NCBI GenBank assembly: GCA_022836615.1
Contig: MU405352.1
Location: 1 to 64,000, forward strand
Source of the DNA: Annulohypoxylon bovei var. microspora
Lineage: Eukaryota; Ascomycota; Sordariomycetes; Xylariales; Hypoxylaceae
DNA length: 64,000 nucleotides
Reading direction: 5' to 3'
In this document: positions 50,253-61,200 of the stretch, piece by piece
Layout: every line of letters begins with the position of its first letter
How positions within the stretch are numbered: position 1 is the stretch's first letter
The notes under the pieces: model-generated
The model's database searches: none
What the model was told of the DNA's origin: nothing
What the model saw: only the letters and a program-made list of their open reading frames with translations
Position numbers and translations under genes: made by a program

Positions 50253-52262
50253 GAGATCCCTACTTGGTTCCTTGGGAGTTGAAAGTTTGCTGAATGTTGA
50301 GGAGCGATGATGAAAGGTTAACAATCTACCTAGGTACTAGTTAATCTTCAGATTAAACAGATATCCACTCTTTCGGAATTTAAGTGCGGATTTAATCTGG
50401 AGGTTATGATTTCGAATCCGGGATGATGCAATTTAGGAGAAAGAGTAGATGGAAATTGATCCATATTCTAAGCCAATCGAGCCGTAACATCTGCCAATCG
50501 GCCAAATTATTCTAACATATGCATTTACTAATTATGTTAGTACTGCCTTATTGCATATGTAGCTAGTATATTTTGTTATAAAATATAGTAACCCCCTTAA
50601 TGTGATAATAATTGCATAAATATGTACTAATCCCATATTAACATCCCCCTATTCACGTATTAGAATGTGTCCAGAAACCCGTGGTATCATACTGATAGAT
50701 TTGATCCGTAGATCCGATGGGATACTTGTGCTTGACTGTGCAATAGGTTAATCCTAAAAAGCTACTCAGATTACTATTATATATACACTCAAAGGCGATG
50801 TCTGCCTAAGGTGAGACTTAAAGCCAACGAAGAACTTAAGTCGGACTTAGTTGAGTCGCCCACAGCAGGTTTCGAACTCACTTAGATATGGGTCTATGTA
50901 CGAGTCGTTGTACACGAACCAATACCCATATGGCAGCTTGTAGTTGTATCTGATACATCAGAGATGGTTCACCATACTAACTATCAGATCCGCTTACCGA
51001 TGTGTCTGTCATAGTGTCAAGCACTGCTGTTACAAATATCCATTTCTGCAGTTGTGCCGAGGTATGATGTGTGGTTTGGTCATTTGCAGATGCACACCTT
51101 CTTAAGTGACGCAATTGCTTGCGACACACATTGGATTATAATTGCCTCAGTCGAATCGCTAACACTGGGTTAGATAGGTAGCCACTTTTAAATATAAATT
51201 TGTCAGCATCGTGCATGAATTGTCGTGATCAGAAGCGTTACCTTTTCATCGATCTGTGCCCAGCGGACCGAGGACTTACCATCGACGTGGACCTTGAAGT
51301 AACAGCATGTGAGAACTGTTATGATGTTTGGGCAGGGTGGGAGTTCGTCTTTCTTTAGGGTTTGATATTTTATTAGGTAGTGATCTTTTTGACAGATACC
51401 TTGGCGGTATTGTCCTTCTAAGGAGAGAATCACTGTGAGCTAACCTTAGGGTGTTTACTGATCGATCACTTATCACTACTGGGGGACTGATTATTTCACC
51501 TACTGGCGGCTTGGCCTACTGTTTGTTTATATGGGAAGAGTCAATGATATAACTTGACTTTCCTAAGCCTAATGTTCACATGATTATATACATGCAGAGG
51601 CTGGAGAAGAGAACCCCAGGTCGCTAGAATCCCTAACTAGGTACCCCAAAATTTTGAAGATGACAATGTCAAAGACCCGTGATATTCAAGACCATTCGGT
51701 ACCTACCCAGGTATTCACTCATATGTGCTGTTGGCCAAGATCTTCATAGACCTCTCCATACTGGACCCACTCGGCATTGAAGAGGCAGAAGGGCATTGAA
51801 ATAGGTGCACCATGGATGAATCATACTGTGTAATTAATTATCCCGCCTGCACCAAAATCCGTATAAGGTGAGATAACTAGCTACATAGTATTATTGACGC
51901 ATGATGAATTTATCTTGGCGCCCTTCTGGGAGGTAATTATTTTGCCTTTTGCACTACGTAGCAAACTCCATATCTTGTGACGTTGTGGATCCGAACACCC
52001 CGTCGGAGATAATTATTAATCATGACTGTCGCCTTCTCCTTTTTCTTAAGTCCGATCAGGGTACTGTACTTGATGTACTCGGCATGAGCTCTACCCGAGT
52101 GTCTACCCGATTGCGTTTAGTTCATCACTCAAAATAATGAAATTATGACCATAAAACTCAATGGAAAGTCGCTCAAATCTCAGAATACATCTTTGATTCG
52201 CGACGCTTATAGGTGAACCATCTTATTGAATTATCTCAATCACCTTTCCTAAACTCATTACC
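50253..52262. other. Intergenic between DUF1996 and SDR genes
   Basis: 2 kb without a supported gene, except a 107-bp MITE at 51,804-51,910. A GTTCGAA-containing stretch near 50,870 does not fold into a tRNA. Confidence 0.55.
51804..51910. mobile_element. TA MITE family M2, copy 1, 107 bp
   Basis: Imperfect inverted ends of about 30 bp (GGTGCACCATGGATGAATCA on the left) are flanked by TA on both sides. A second copy of identical length lies at 58,292-58,398. The TA flanks suggest a mariner/Stowaway-type origin. Confidence 0.7.
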
Positions 52263-53230
52263 ATGGATAACGGCCGGACGCTCGTCGGCTCAGAGCTCTT
52301 CAGAGTTGATGGCCTTGTAGCCGTTGTCACTGGAGGCGGAACTGGTAGGTGCACTGCCTTTTGTTTCAATGGCCTTTTACTAAATTCAGATGAGGAATCG
52401 GCTTAATCATTGCTAAAACACTTGCTTTGAACGGAGCGGCGAAAGTCTACATTATCGGCCGCCGACTGGAAAAGCTGGAAGAGGCGGCAGCCGTGTCTCC
52501 TCACGGCAACATCATACCATTGCAAGGAGATGTTACATCCAAAGACGACCTCGATGCTGTTGTGGCCAAGATCACAGCTGATGTGGGCTTCATCAATCTC
52601 CTCTTTTGCAATTCAGGAATAAGCGGTCCGAATCATTTCGGAATGCCCAAGGACCCCTCTGTGTCGCAAATGAGAGACTTTATCTGGCAAAATTGGAGCC
52701 AGGAAGACTTCACTAATACTTTAGGAGTGAATGTTACTTCGGTATTTTTCACAGCAATTGCTTTCACTGAACTTCTCAGTCGTGGAAATGACAAGGAATC
52801 CCAAAAAGTGAGCAGCCAAATAGTTGTTACCGCCAGCATCGCTTCATTCCTGAGGGTCGGTCCGACTGGGTTCGCCTACTTGATGAGCAAAGTAGCTGTC
52901 AACCATATGGCGAAATCCCTAAGTTCGTATCTTGTTCCATATCGCATCAGAGTTAACTGTCTGAATCCTGGACCGTTCCCTTGTAAGCAATGGACATCCT
53001 ATCCCATTCCGAGTATTTTACTAAACTTTCTGTAAGCTGAAATGACAGAACAAATCATCGGTCGTGTGCCGGGCTTCACAGCAGAGTCTTCCCCAGAGAA
53101 ACGGATTATGAATGAGGCTGACCTAGTTGGTGCCACTCTATATCTCTGCTCGACTGCTGGCTCCTATATCAACGGACTGTCCCTAATCCTTGATGGTGGT
53201 GTAATTGGAACGCAACCATCGACATACTAG
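52263..53230 (+). CDS. Short-chain dehydrogenase/reductase
   Basis: A 287-residue SDR in three exons: 52,263-52,344, 52,395-52,982 and 53,037-53,230. The first junction completes the cofactor motif TGGGTGIG. Later features are DVTSKDDL after the second strand, the NSG motif (in place of NAG), and the catalytic Ser and YLMSK (Tyr and Lys) in ASIASF...YLMSK. The second junction restores NPGPFPSEMTEQ, and the end has LILDGG. The frame is intact and the length is normal. It is separated from the PKS by the DUF1996 gene, so cluster membership is open. The substrate is not predictable; related fungal sequences are generic oxidoreductases acting on alcohols or ketones. Confidence 0.87.
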
Positions 53231-54390
53231 GCTGGACAAATTGTTACAACCTATTCAAATGGTTCGTTCCGTTGCTTCAATTGGTACTGGAAGCCTAAAT
53301 TCATTCTCTTTCTAGGAGGGCGGGTACTTGGTTGCAGACTTTGTTCTACCGCATCTCTATCAACTAGGCGCCGAAGAGTACATGGAAATGAATAATCACT
53401 AAAGTTATAGCTACTGACTTACGATTTATGTAATTTAACCTATTGCACCAATGGCTTTGAGTAACACCAGCCTGTATTGATTGAATCTATGCGGTTCGGT
53501 AGTTAGGTATGTTAGATTCTTCACGTGCGATTGCATGATATGATTGTAGGGCTGCGCAGCGAGAGTGTGCACCACCCCACCCCGGTCGTATGTCTTAGAG
53601 ACCCTTTGAACGTCCTATTACTTCAGTGACTTCCACTTCCTAACGCCATATCGCGAGTTAATGTAACCTAAATCATCCAACTCTACGATTTTTCATTGGC
53701 TGACCCCCCCAAAAAAGATGCGCTGCATCACCTGGATAGCCCGAATAAAAACCACCCCACTTCCATTAGGTAAGTCAGATTTTGTATTAGCATCATATTT
53801 TATTATTCCCTCCCTTTGTTTTTCTCTTATTTCAAGATTTTGAATCTTTCACCCTTAGACGCGACGTCGGGCGACGGATTCAAGCTGTGCCTCGGCTGAT
53901 TTTATAGTTAAGTAGATGTAGAAAAATGGAAGCAATCAAACGAAATCCTTGGAAGGCTGAGGTTCTGCCGCTGAGGTTAAATCTAAGGTATAAGGTGCCC
54001 CTGGCGCGATGCTAATATGATCACTAATCTCACTATAACTTTTCCAAGTTGCAAGCCTTGTCTTATAGGGCATATTCCACACTTAGGGGACTCTTTAGGC
54101 CTGGATAATCCTTGTAATGCTTTTTTTGGGCGGCGGTGGGGAAGTTTAGTTTCGTCTCAGGGGCTTAACTTGTCACTTTTGAGACCCACCCACCTTTGAG
54201 CTCGAACCTCGCCTCAGCTCAGGGGTTAGATACTACCTGTCTTTTTTCACACATTTAAACCTGTACGATGACTTTGAAATGTGACATATTACAACTCATA
54301 CTAGCTGGTAATTGCTCTTTAACATGCACAAACATCAGAATACCTTTCCCGGTCTGACCTTCGTTACCGAATAAGTCTTTGTGAGAGAAG
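53231..54390. other. Intergenic upstream of the DUF829 pseudogene
   Basis: No supported gene; a C-run next to an A-run occurs near 53,706. A minus-strand frame at 54,255-54,560 is antisense to the pseudogene. Confidence 0.5.
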
Positions 54391-54783
54391 GTGAAATACT
54401 GCCGACCAAGGATAATGCGCCCACGGATCATCCCCACATCAGTATCATATAGCTGGGGCGATGCCTTACCAAAACATGTCAAAAAGTATTCCGATGGATA
54501 CCGCCAGTTGTTTCCGCACGCCAAGCAGGTTATAGTTTTGTCACCAATCTTGCAGGCCATGCGGCAAGACTTCTAACAACGTGCGGAGAGTATGAAAACA
54601 GTGGTTAAGGCTGCTTTCGCAACAGAAGTCGCAGGAACACGAAGCTTCCAAACAAAGTCGGTCCTCGTTCACGTCATGTCAAATACAGGAGGGATCAACT
54701 ATGCTGCAACTCTCTACGCACATCATCAACTTCATGGTCGGCCTCTACCACACGACCTTGTCGTCTTAGATTCAACTCCCGCA
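54391..54783 (+). pseudogene. DUF829/PaxU-like protein fragment, stopped and truncated by a MITE
   Basis: One frame reads SYSWGDALPKHVKKYSDGYRQ and later SVLVHVMSNTGGINYAATLY and LVVLDSTPA, the three N-terminal blocks of the DUF829 family (PaxU and TMEM53-like alpha/beta hydrolase folds). An in-frame TAA at 54,574-54,576 interrupts it where a CAA Gln would fit, a RIP-like C-to-T change. The frame is then lost in the M1 MITE at 54,784, and I found no continuation beyond it. The family is usually 250-300 residues, so about half is missing. PaxU-like genes are common in fungal metabolite clusters, but this one cannot make a full protein. Confidence 0.7.
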
Positions 54784-54995
54784 AATGGCGTCAAATTAAA
54801 TGGGCTATGTGCGAACTGGTGTTAATATCACTGTAAAACACTGTGCGTTTCTGCTATCCCCTGGCTACCTAATCAGCACTGCTTGCCAGCCAAAACCCGT
54901 GTAAGTTACCTAAGTAGGTAGTCTGAGGGAGAGAATTTTGGTACAGTGTTAGACACTGTCACTCGCACATGGCCCATTTAATTTGACGCCATTCT
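54784..54995. mobile_element. MITE family M1, copy 2, 212 bp
   Basis: This copy is nearly identical to copy 1 (31,970-32,183) over its whole length, including AATGGCGTCAAATTAAATGG at the left, GCTATCCCCTGG inside and the mirrored right end. It terminates the DUF829 pseudogene frame. Confidence 0.85.
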
Positions 54996-55714
54996 ATCTG
55001 AGTCGAAGGTAAAACTGTACATATGTAATCCTGATAAGATAGTCGTAGTTGGACCTTACCATCGCCCCACCAGGCAGGTCCCCATAGCAGCAATGAATTC
55101 GGCGTATACCGACCGGCTAGAATGGATTTTCCACTTGCTTGGTGTATTAAAATTTAAGAGAACGAGAAGGCTTGGCCAAAGTCGGGGCTGCGCTTGATTT
55201 GGTAGAGATTAGCACCCGGCCAGCCCGGCTACGGGGTGATGGGGCTTTGCAATGCACATCTTTCCTTGCGGAGCGAGGTAGTGATGGTTGTTGTATTTCT
55301 TAGGTTATAAAATCTTAATCTAAAACAAGAGAACAAACTAATCTAATCCCAATGCTTACGTAACAGCCCAGCACTAATGTTAAAAATTCCTCACATCCAT
55401 GGATCTGATTATGGGTTAAAATTGTGTAAACCGAGACTTTTCTGCACTGGGAAAAACGTTGTTTTAGTGGCTGTACGCCCTGAGCTATAGCGGTTAACCA
55501 TTAAATTCTAGTGAAAAAATCACTATGACGCCTGGGGCTTAGCTTAGGGCTGATACAGTGCCGATTGATTATTGACTAATTCACGCACTAGGCAAGGGTT
55601 GCGAAAGATGTGCTAACTCGTGGCTAATAGCGGTTAAACGTGCCGTCTCGTGCCCACAATTTCCCCAAGTCGAGTTCGTTCTAGCCCTTGCCAACTCAAA
55701 AATCTGAATTTGAA
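54996..55714. other. Intergenic with a diverged relative of the 16-kb MITE
   Basis: Positions about 55,460-55,590 share TAGTGGCT, GCTATAGCGGTTA-like, GCTTAG...GCTGATACAGTG and GCACTAGGCA blocks with 16,100-16,232. The perfect inverted ends are not preserved here. No gene is seen. Confidence 0.45.
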
Positions 55715-56335
55715 CTAATCGATCACAGTACCTAGGAGGTAGCGCCAGTGCCACCACCAGAAATGATCGGCAGCGCCGAACCAGCCGAAAACTAGGTCTA
55801 GATTAAGAATGGCGCAGAATTGAACTGCTTTAGCGCCATACAACTTGTCGACAAAGAATGCGTTGATAAGACCACCCATTGCTCCTCCCATTCCTAAAAG
55901 GCAGAAGAATATTGTCCACATGAATCTTGGGAACACATCTCGAAACACGGAGAAGGCGAAGATACTGAAGATTAAGATTGTGACCTCAAAAATGAAAGAG
56001 CCTAACCAAAAGAGGAAAAAAGGTCTGAGGTAAAGAGTACGGCGCTTCTCAGCATTAGCTTTGTCATCTTGGAGGCGATGAGGACCTGGTAAGTACTAGC
56101 TCGAGTCTCTGAAGCTAACATTATAATCAGGTCTGTTGGGTGGTTTAAAGAGAAGATTAGGTCGGTACCTGACTTAAGTTTATCTTACAGGAGATAGAGT
56201 GCTACTAGCGCGATATTAATAGCGCTGATAGAAATAGAATATCCCACACCATCCCACTCCTACTAGATCCATTGTATTGTGGGGGTGGATTGAGCCTCAT
56301 TAACGTTCTCAACGTGCCTTTAAAACTGCGCTTCG
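55715..56335 (-). pseudogene. Multi-pass membrane protein remnant with RIP-like stops
   Basis: On the minus strand a clean frame from about 56,095 to 55,715 encodes a basic stretch (KANAEKRRTLYLRPFFLFW) followed by at least three hydrophobic helices and the aromatic end FGWFGAADHFWWWHWRYLL. Upstream, at about 56,335-56,195, another stretch reads RHVENVNEAQSTPTIQWI, two consecutive TAG codons, then EWDGVGYSISISAINIALVA. TAG for CAG (Gln) fits C-to-T decay. A GTAAGA donor and CAG acceptor lie between, but the frames do not join cleanly. I do not recognise the family. It may be a decayed cluster or housekeeping membrane gene. Confidence 0.5.
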
Positions 56336-56475
56336 ATTAAAAAATATAATAATAACTAAGACAATACTTTATAATATCCCAGGCTTCCCATGTAAAAGCA
56401 AGTATTCTTTAAACTAAGACATAGGATATTAAAAAGGTGATAATATTGATCCGACAAAAATCATACCAAAGACTC

Positions 56476-57165
56476 CAGTAACTTTAACCACACAGCCCAG
56501 TTTTTCCCTTAGAAACAGCCCATCCACTTTTTTGTGTGGATCTAGGCATTTTATTGGTTCTCGCTTCTTACACTAAGACTTAACATACAACTTGTCGCAA
56601 CACGTTTATTTTTGTGTACAATTTCAATCATATTACAATGAAAGTAAGTATAGAACTGGATGCACTATACCCATTATGAAGCGCTTCGAAAGACCTATTT
56701 AATGAATATTATTTCAATATTTAAAGTTGCGTTTTGAAGATGTTAGGTGGATTAAAAGTTCCTAAGGTAAGTCGGTATAAGGGGGGTAATGTGTTAAACT
56801 AAGGGTCTCACGTGACCACCTTGATCTCAGCACACCTAAAATATACTGACCTTTCTTACCCTTGTAACATCTTCAAAATGCAACTTTAAATATTAAAATT
56901 ATATTTATTAAATAGGCCTTTCGAAGGGCTTTCGAATAGATATAATGCATCTTATCTTATACATATGTACGCGGCGGTATGGGACATACAAAGTTCAATT
57001 AGATTAGATAACACAAATGGTACATGCATTTATATGGCAGTTTGTATGTGAAAGAAAGTACTCTTAGTGCGATGTAACTTTAGTGGAAACAACCAATAAG
57101 ATGCATCAAAAAAGTGGATGGGCTGTTTCTAAGGGAAAAACTGGGCTGTGTGGTTAAAGTTACTG
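56476..57165. mobile_element. MULE-type foldback element, 690 bp, 9-bp TSD
   Basis: The element starts CAGTAACTTTAACCACACAG and ends with its inverse. Pairing continues inward almost to the centre, leaving a loop of roughly 120 nt, so the whole element is one long hairpin. A perfect 9-bp duplication CAAAGACTC flanks it (56,467-56,475 and 57,166-57,174). A 9-bp duplication with long inverted repeats is typical of Mutator-like elements. No transposase frame is present, so it is non-autonomous. Confidence 0.85.
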
Positions 57166-57290
57166 CAAAGACTCATACATTCGGATATGTCACAATTATT
57201 ACTGGTTACATTTTTAATCAAAACGCAGTACTGAGCCAATGTTAATAAAACAAAAATCTTGGTGTTACATAAATGTTAACCAATAACCTT

Positions 57291-58191
57291 CAGTAACTTT
57301 AGTGAAACAGGTGCCGTTTTTTAAATAAACAGGTGAAACCCACTTTTACATTTCAACCAATCAAATGCGCGAAAATCATAACTTTAAATTGCATTGGACT
57401 ACGTACTGTACGTACCTTACATACACCTGCTTTTTAAGCTTCAATACGTAACCTTTTATTTAATAAAATAATAAAATATTTATATAATATTCAATTGAAA
57501 CAATTGGCTGATTATTTTCGCACTTTTATTAATTATGTAATTGTTTTAATATTGCGCAAAGTTTACGTTGTAAAATACCTACCGGTAAGGTAGGTATGTT
57601 GGCTTGTAGGGGTGTCACGTGACCCCGCCAAAAAAAACCCCATGACTTTAAACAACATACCCCCTCAAGAATGTTGATGCATTCAAACAATACCTATATC
57701 ATTCAATCCGGTAGATCGAGAGCTTTGTAATGGTATATTTTATTTTATTGTAAGCCGTATATTTCGAAAGTTATTTGAATATATCTGTTGAAAAGCCCGG
57801 GCCACAAAAAGGTCACGTGGTACCCTTTGATCTCACCATTCGGAGGGGCGCTACTAAAAGTGGGCCATGTGCGAGAGACAGTGCTTAACACTGTGTATAA
57901 GCTGATCCCTTGTGCTACCTATTTGGGTAGCTAGCACTTGTTTCAATTGGCAAAAAGTAGTAATTAAGTAATCAGGGGATACAAGTCTATACAGTGCGTT
58001 ATAGTACTATTAACACTGTCTCACACATGGCCCACTTTCAATGATGTCCTTTGCCACTTACGGTGGTTTTACCAATGTACCTAAGTATTGTGGGGTTTTC
58101 AAGGGTTCTCATGTTGTAGCCAATAGTATGTGGGTAAAAGTGGGTTCACCTGTTTATCTAAAAAACGGCACCTGTTTCACTAAACGTACTG
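57291..58191. mobile_element. MULE-type non-autonomous element, 901 bp, 9-bp TSD, hosting a MITE
   Basis: Ends start CAGTAACTTTAGTGAAACAG and are mirrored near 58,130-58,191 over about 65 bp with few mismatches. A perfect 9-bp duplication AATAACCTT flanks it (57,282-57,290 and 58,192-58,200). It shares its terminal CAGTAACTTTA and internal CACGTGACC blocks with the 690-bp element 126 bp to its left, so both belong to one family. An M1 MITE (57,842-58,050) sits inside it. Confidence 0.85.
57842..58050. mobile_element. MITE family M1, copy 3, nested in the MULE-type element
   Basis: GTGGGCCATGTGCGAG on the left and CACACATGGCCCAC on the right match the inner parts of the M1 ends. The outermost bases are diverged, making this one of the older copies. 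Confidence 0.65.
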
Positions 58192-58291
58192 AATAACCTT
58201 CTTTGATTCACGATTAATTATTTCTAAGAGTAGAAGATAAGGCATTTCCACTAATTTATGACTTTCCTTATGGCAGCAACGCATTGGAATA

Positions 58292-58398
58292 GGTGCGTCA
58301 TGTATGAATAATACTATGTATTCAATTATCCCGCTCGCGCCGAAATATGTATGGAGCTAAATAACTAGTTGCATAGAATTATTTTATACGTGATGCAC
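58292..58398. mobile_element. TA MITE family M2, copy 2, 107 bp
   Basis: The inverted ends GGTGCGTCATGTATGAATAA and its imperfect mirror are flanked by TA (58,290-58,291 and 58,399-58,400). It has the same length as the copy at 51,804-51,910. Confidence 0.75.
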
Positions 58399-58400
58399 TA

Positions 58401-59250
58401 GGGTTGAACCCAGATTTTTGTTTTATAATATGTTCCGAACCGTACAGGTGTTTTAAAGGTTTGACCTCCCTTAGCCTAAAGGAAAAACGTTGTTCTTTAC
58501 CTAAGTTCAACCTCTACCTTACCGGGCTACTTGATCGACAACCCACCCATTCTAGTTAAAGAGTTCCTTTGTTTAAATGTTTGATAGGGGTGAGCAGGGG
58601 AGCAATCAACTTAGACGAGTGAACTTAGGTTTTCACTCAAAGCTCGATCTCACCCCGGCGTGCTTCTCTCTTCGTATGTCAAAATAGCCCCTATTGCACT
58701 AAGCGATCCAATAACAGCATTAGTCAGTTCTCTGGTATTTGAACTAGTTACTGGGTTTTTACGCGGACAATCTAGAGCTAACACCTGCTGTTAGCATGGG
58801 ATAAGTATCTTCATGACATGGTGGAGTACTTCGCACATTTAGGTCCAGAATTTAGCCTAGCATGATAAACAATTGACTTCGCGGCTCAGCCCATTACAAC
58901 TACGGTCATTAATCATTCACCTACGAGTTCCGAACCATACCTGTTCATTACCTAATCACTAGCTAGGTATATAAATCCGACAAACGACCGTTTGTACGAG
59001 GATATTTATGCATCAAGAAAAATAGTTCCATACTTTGTAAGGAGTGATAGTTGTAGCAGATAATAAGTTGTCTTAAAAGGAGCGAAGAATATCTACCTAG
59101 AGGTGTAACGAACCTAAGGTATGCAGATACTGCTGATAAACCCATCAGCGGACGTGCTTTGCCATCGATCTCTTTTCATCTGATTAGAACTTCGGTAATT
59201 GCCAGCGAGATGCGTCCTATTTATCGATCAGCTATGTATTCATGACAATC
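58401..59250. other. Intergenic, downstream of the tautomerase gene
   Basis: No gene or clear repeat is seen in this stretch. Confidence 0.5.
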
Positions 59251-59724
59251 CTATGGGGGCATACAGGCGAAGTAACCCTGCTGGCGCAGAATATGTTCCT
59301 CATTTTCATCGGTAAAATCATTGTCCTTGGTCCATCTCTTGAGCATATCGGATTCGAAGCCTGGAGGTGACATCCCTTGAAGTCTCCACCATTCACGCGG
59401 GGTCTCGTAAACGTTAGACTCCCACTTGATTCCCTTAGGCTTGAGAACAGGTCGGACGACATCGTCTAACGCCTTCTGGAACGCCTCGCCTTCCGCATTG
59501 TTTCTAATGTTCGCCGCAGCGTGGTAGATGGAGATAGTAGTGAACAACTCAGAAGGCTCGCCTCCGGACCAGATGTCGCCCGGGGCCAGCTCGATGAAGT
59601 GCACATGGGCGAAGAAAGCGGGCAATCCGAAGGTTGTGTAGATGTTGGACATTCCCTGTGCAAGCTTCTCTTTATCCTGTAGGGTAAAGGCGCCCTTGGT
59701 ATGTTGGAAAACCCACTTAGGCAT
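59251..59724 (-). CDS. Tautomerase-superfamily protein (cis-CaaD-like, Tautomerase_3)
   Basis: A single-exon minus-strand gene of 157 residues. It begins MPKWVFQHTKGAFTLQDKEK; after Met removal the N-terminal Pro would be the catalytic base, as in 4-oxalocrotonate tautomerase and cis-3-chloroacrylic acid dehalogenase. FAHVHFIELAPGDIWSGGEP and NVYETPREWWRLQGM match the fungal Tautomerase_3 family (about 140-160 residues), so the length is complete. Such enzymes isomerize keto-enol acids or handle related unsaturated acids; the natural substrate in fungi is usually unknown. It lies among hydrolase and thioesterase genes on the same strand, which hints at a small catabolic group, but no shared promoter is visible. 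Confidence 0.88.
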   Translation of the reverse strand: MPKWVFQHTKGAFTLQDKEKLAQGMSNIYTTFGLPAFFAHVHFIELAPGDIWSGGEPSELFTTISIYHAAANIRNNAEGEAFQKALDDVVRPVLKPKGIKWESNVYETPREWWRLQGMSPPGFESDMLKRWTKDNDFTDENEEHILRQQGYFACMPP

Positions 59725-60504
59725 GGTGATGAATTGATCTATTCGGAAGTTGCGTAATTTGCTCGAAAGTTGAAGTATGAGGTTGATGTAATGGATAGGT
59801 AATTATTTACTCAAGAACGCGGTCCTTACTCCTAGATATATCAACATGAAATATACGGAGGCACATTGAACAGTACGCCTCAGTGTAGGAATCTAAGCCT
59901 CGGTTTGTCTCCAGTTAATATGATCTTCGGGCCTCGGTTTTGATTGCTGTTATGCGATGACATGGCATGGAATGGCATGGAATGGCATGGAATGGCACCC
60001 GCATCGTATTGAATGCCGTTTACCGGTACGGAACGGGATTCGCAAGGCAGCATAGAGTATGGAATATCTTAGCTAACGTACTGAAGACGGGATACTAACA
60101 CTTCATGGCTAGTAGACATATCCTATTATCGGCAACTTCGCTTTACGGGGTGCCACAAATCGAATTCTTGAGCGCCAAGACTGTGACCTCCTTCGTCATT
60201 ATAGCATCACCTGCCCCTGAGATGCTTCTCCGAGACTCCGCAGCCGGATAGCTTTGGCCGCGCTCGGCCTACGTTTTCGTCAGACAAGACAATATATACT
60301 CCTGCATAGGTACCTAGGTAGGTAGTCAATCACTTTGCCTTTGTTACGTTTGTTACTTAGCACGACTAAGTTGGATCTGCAGTCTACGTTCGAATATTTC
60401 TTCAGGATGCCATTTTTAGATTTGCGAAGCTACATCGTTTAATTATTTGAAGATACTACTTAAGCCTTCGTTTGTAGAACCTATCATGATCTTCCCGCTG
60501 CCAT
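59725..60504. other. Intergenic with a short tandem repeat
   Basis: About three and a half copies of the 10-mer ATGGCATGGA lie at 59,961-59,997. TACCTAGGTAGGTAG occurs near 60,310. No gene is seen. Confidence 0.6.
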
Positions 60505-61200
60505 CTAAAGATACCTTTTCAAGAAAGCAATCTGTGCAGAGATATTCTCCGCAAAACATTTGTCATGATAGACATCGAAGTGGCTGCAATCTAGTTCAAG
60601 CAGCTGCTTCGGCTCACCAGCCGTAGCAAAGACTTCTAGCTGAACCTTCGGATCTATAACAGAATCTCGAAGACCCACCGTCATAAATAGTGGCTTAGTG
60701 GGTTTGGCGAGATCTGCGCAATGAAGGCCTGAGGCTCGGCACGGATTGAGTGGAACAAACTTTGAACAGTAACCTTGTTTTCTTTCTCGTGCCCGCTTGT
60801 CTTGACAATTTGGTGATGAAGCCAACACTCCTCTGTCCCTAATACAGCTCCATTTCCTGGGGTCTGGGCCTCCTCCAAGGATTTCGGGAAGATAGGGATG
60901 TAGGTCGGCTCCAAATCAGACGTTTCACCACGATCCTGGTAGACCTTGGCGAGAACAGCTTTCTGCATGGCCTCCATTGTCGTCCGGCCCGAGACAAACG
61001 GCACTTGAGTGACTACTACTTTAATGCGTGGATCGAGTGCGCCGGCGATGAAGGCAATGCCTCCAGAGAAGCTAGAACCCTATATCGCAATACGCTCTGG
61101 ATCGATGTCTAAGCGTGTCGATGCATAATAAACCACGTCATGGGAATCTTGGGTCTGCTCATAGTGGTTCGTATGATGACGAGGAAGTCCCCCTATGGTG
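60505..61200 (-). pseudogene. Alpha/beta hydrolase pseudogene
   Basis: The minus-strand sequence reads YEQTQDSHDVVYYASTRLDI, DPERIAI, a TAG stop at 61,082-61,080, then GSSFSGGIAFIAGALDPRIK and VPFVSGRTTM. The nucleophile elbow is normally WGSSFSGG, so a Trp TGG has become TAG, a G-to-A change of RIP type. Near 60,755 the frame slips by one base between KVTVQSLF and the C-terminal part, which still holds the catalytic Asp (GLRDSVI) and His (CSHFDVY) and ends FLKRYL at 60,505. The N-terminal start is not clear beyond about 61,200. Relatives are hydrolases of the dienelactone/acyl-peptidase type, about 300 residues. Confidence 0.78.

Noticed and set aside
50860..50940. Possible minus-strand tRNA around GTTCGAAAC
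   Set aside because: The expected 5-bp T stem does not pair and no anticodon arm is visible.
54255..54560. Minus-strand 101-codon frame
   Set aside because: It is antisense to the better supported DUF829-like pseudogene.
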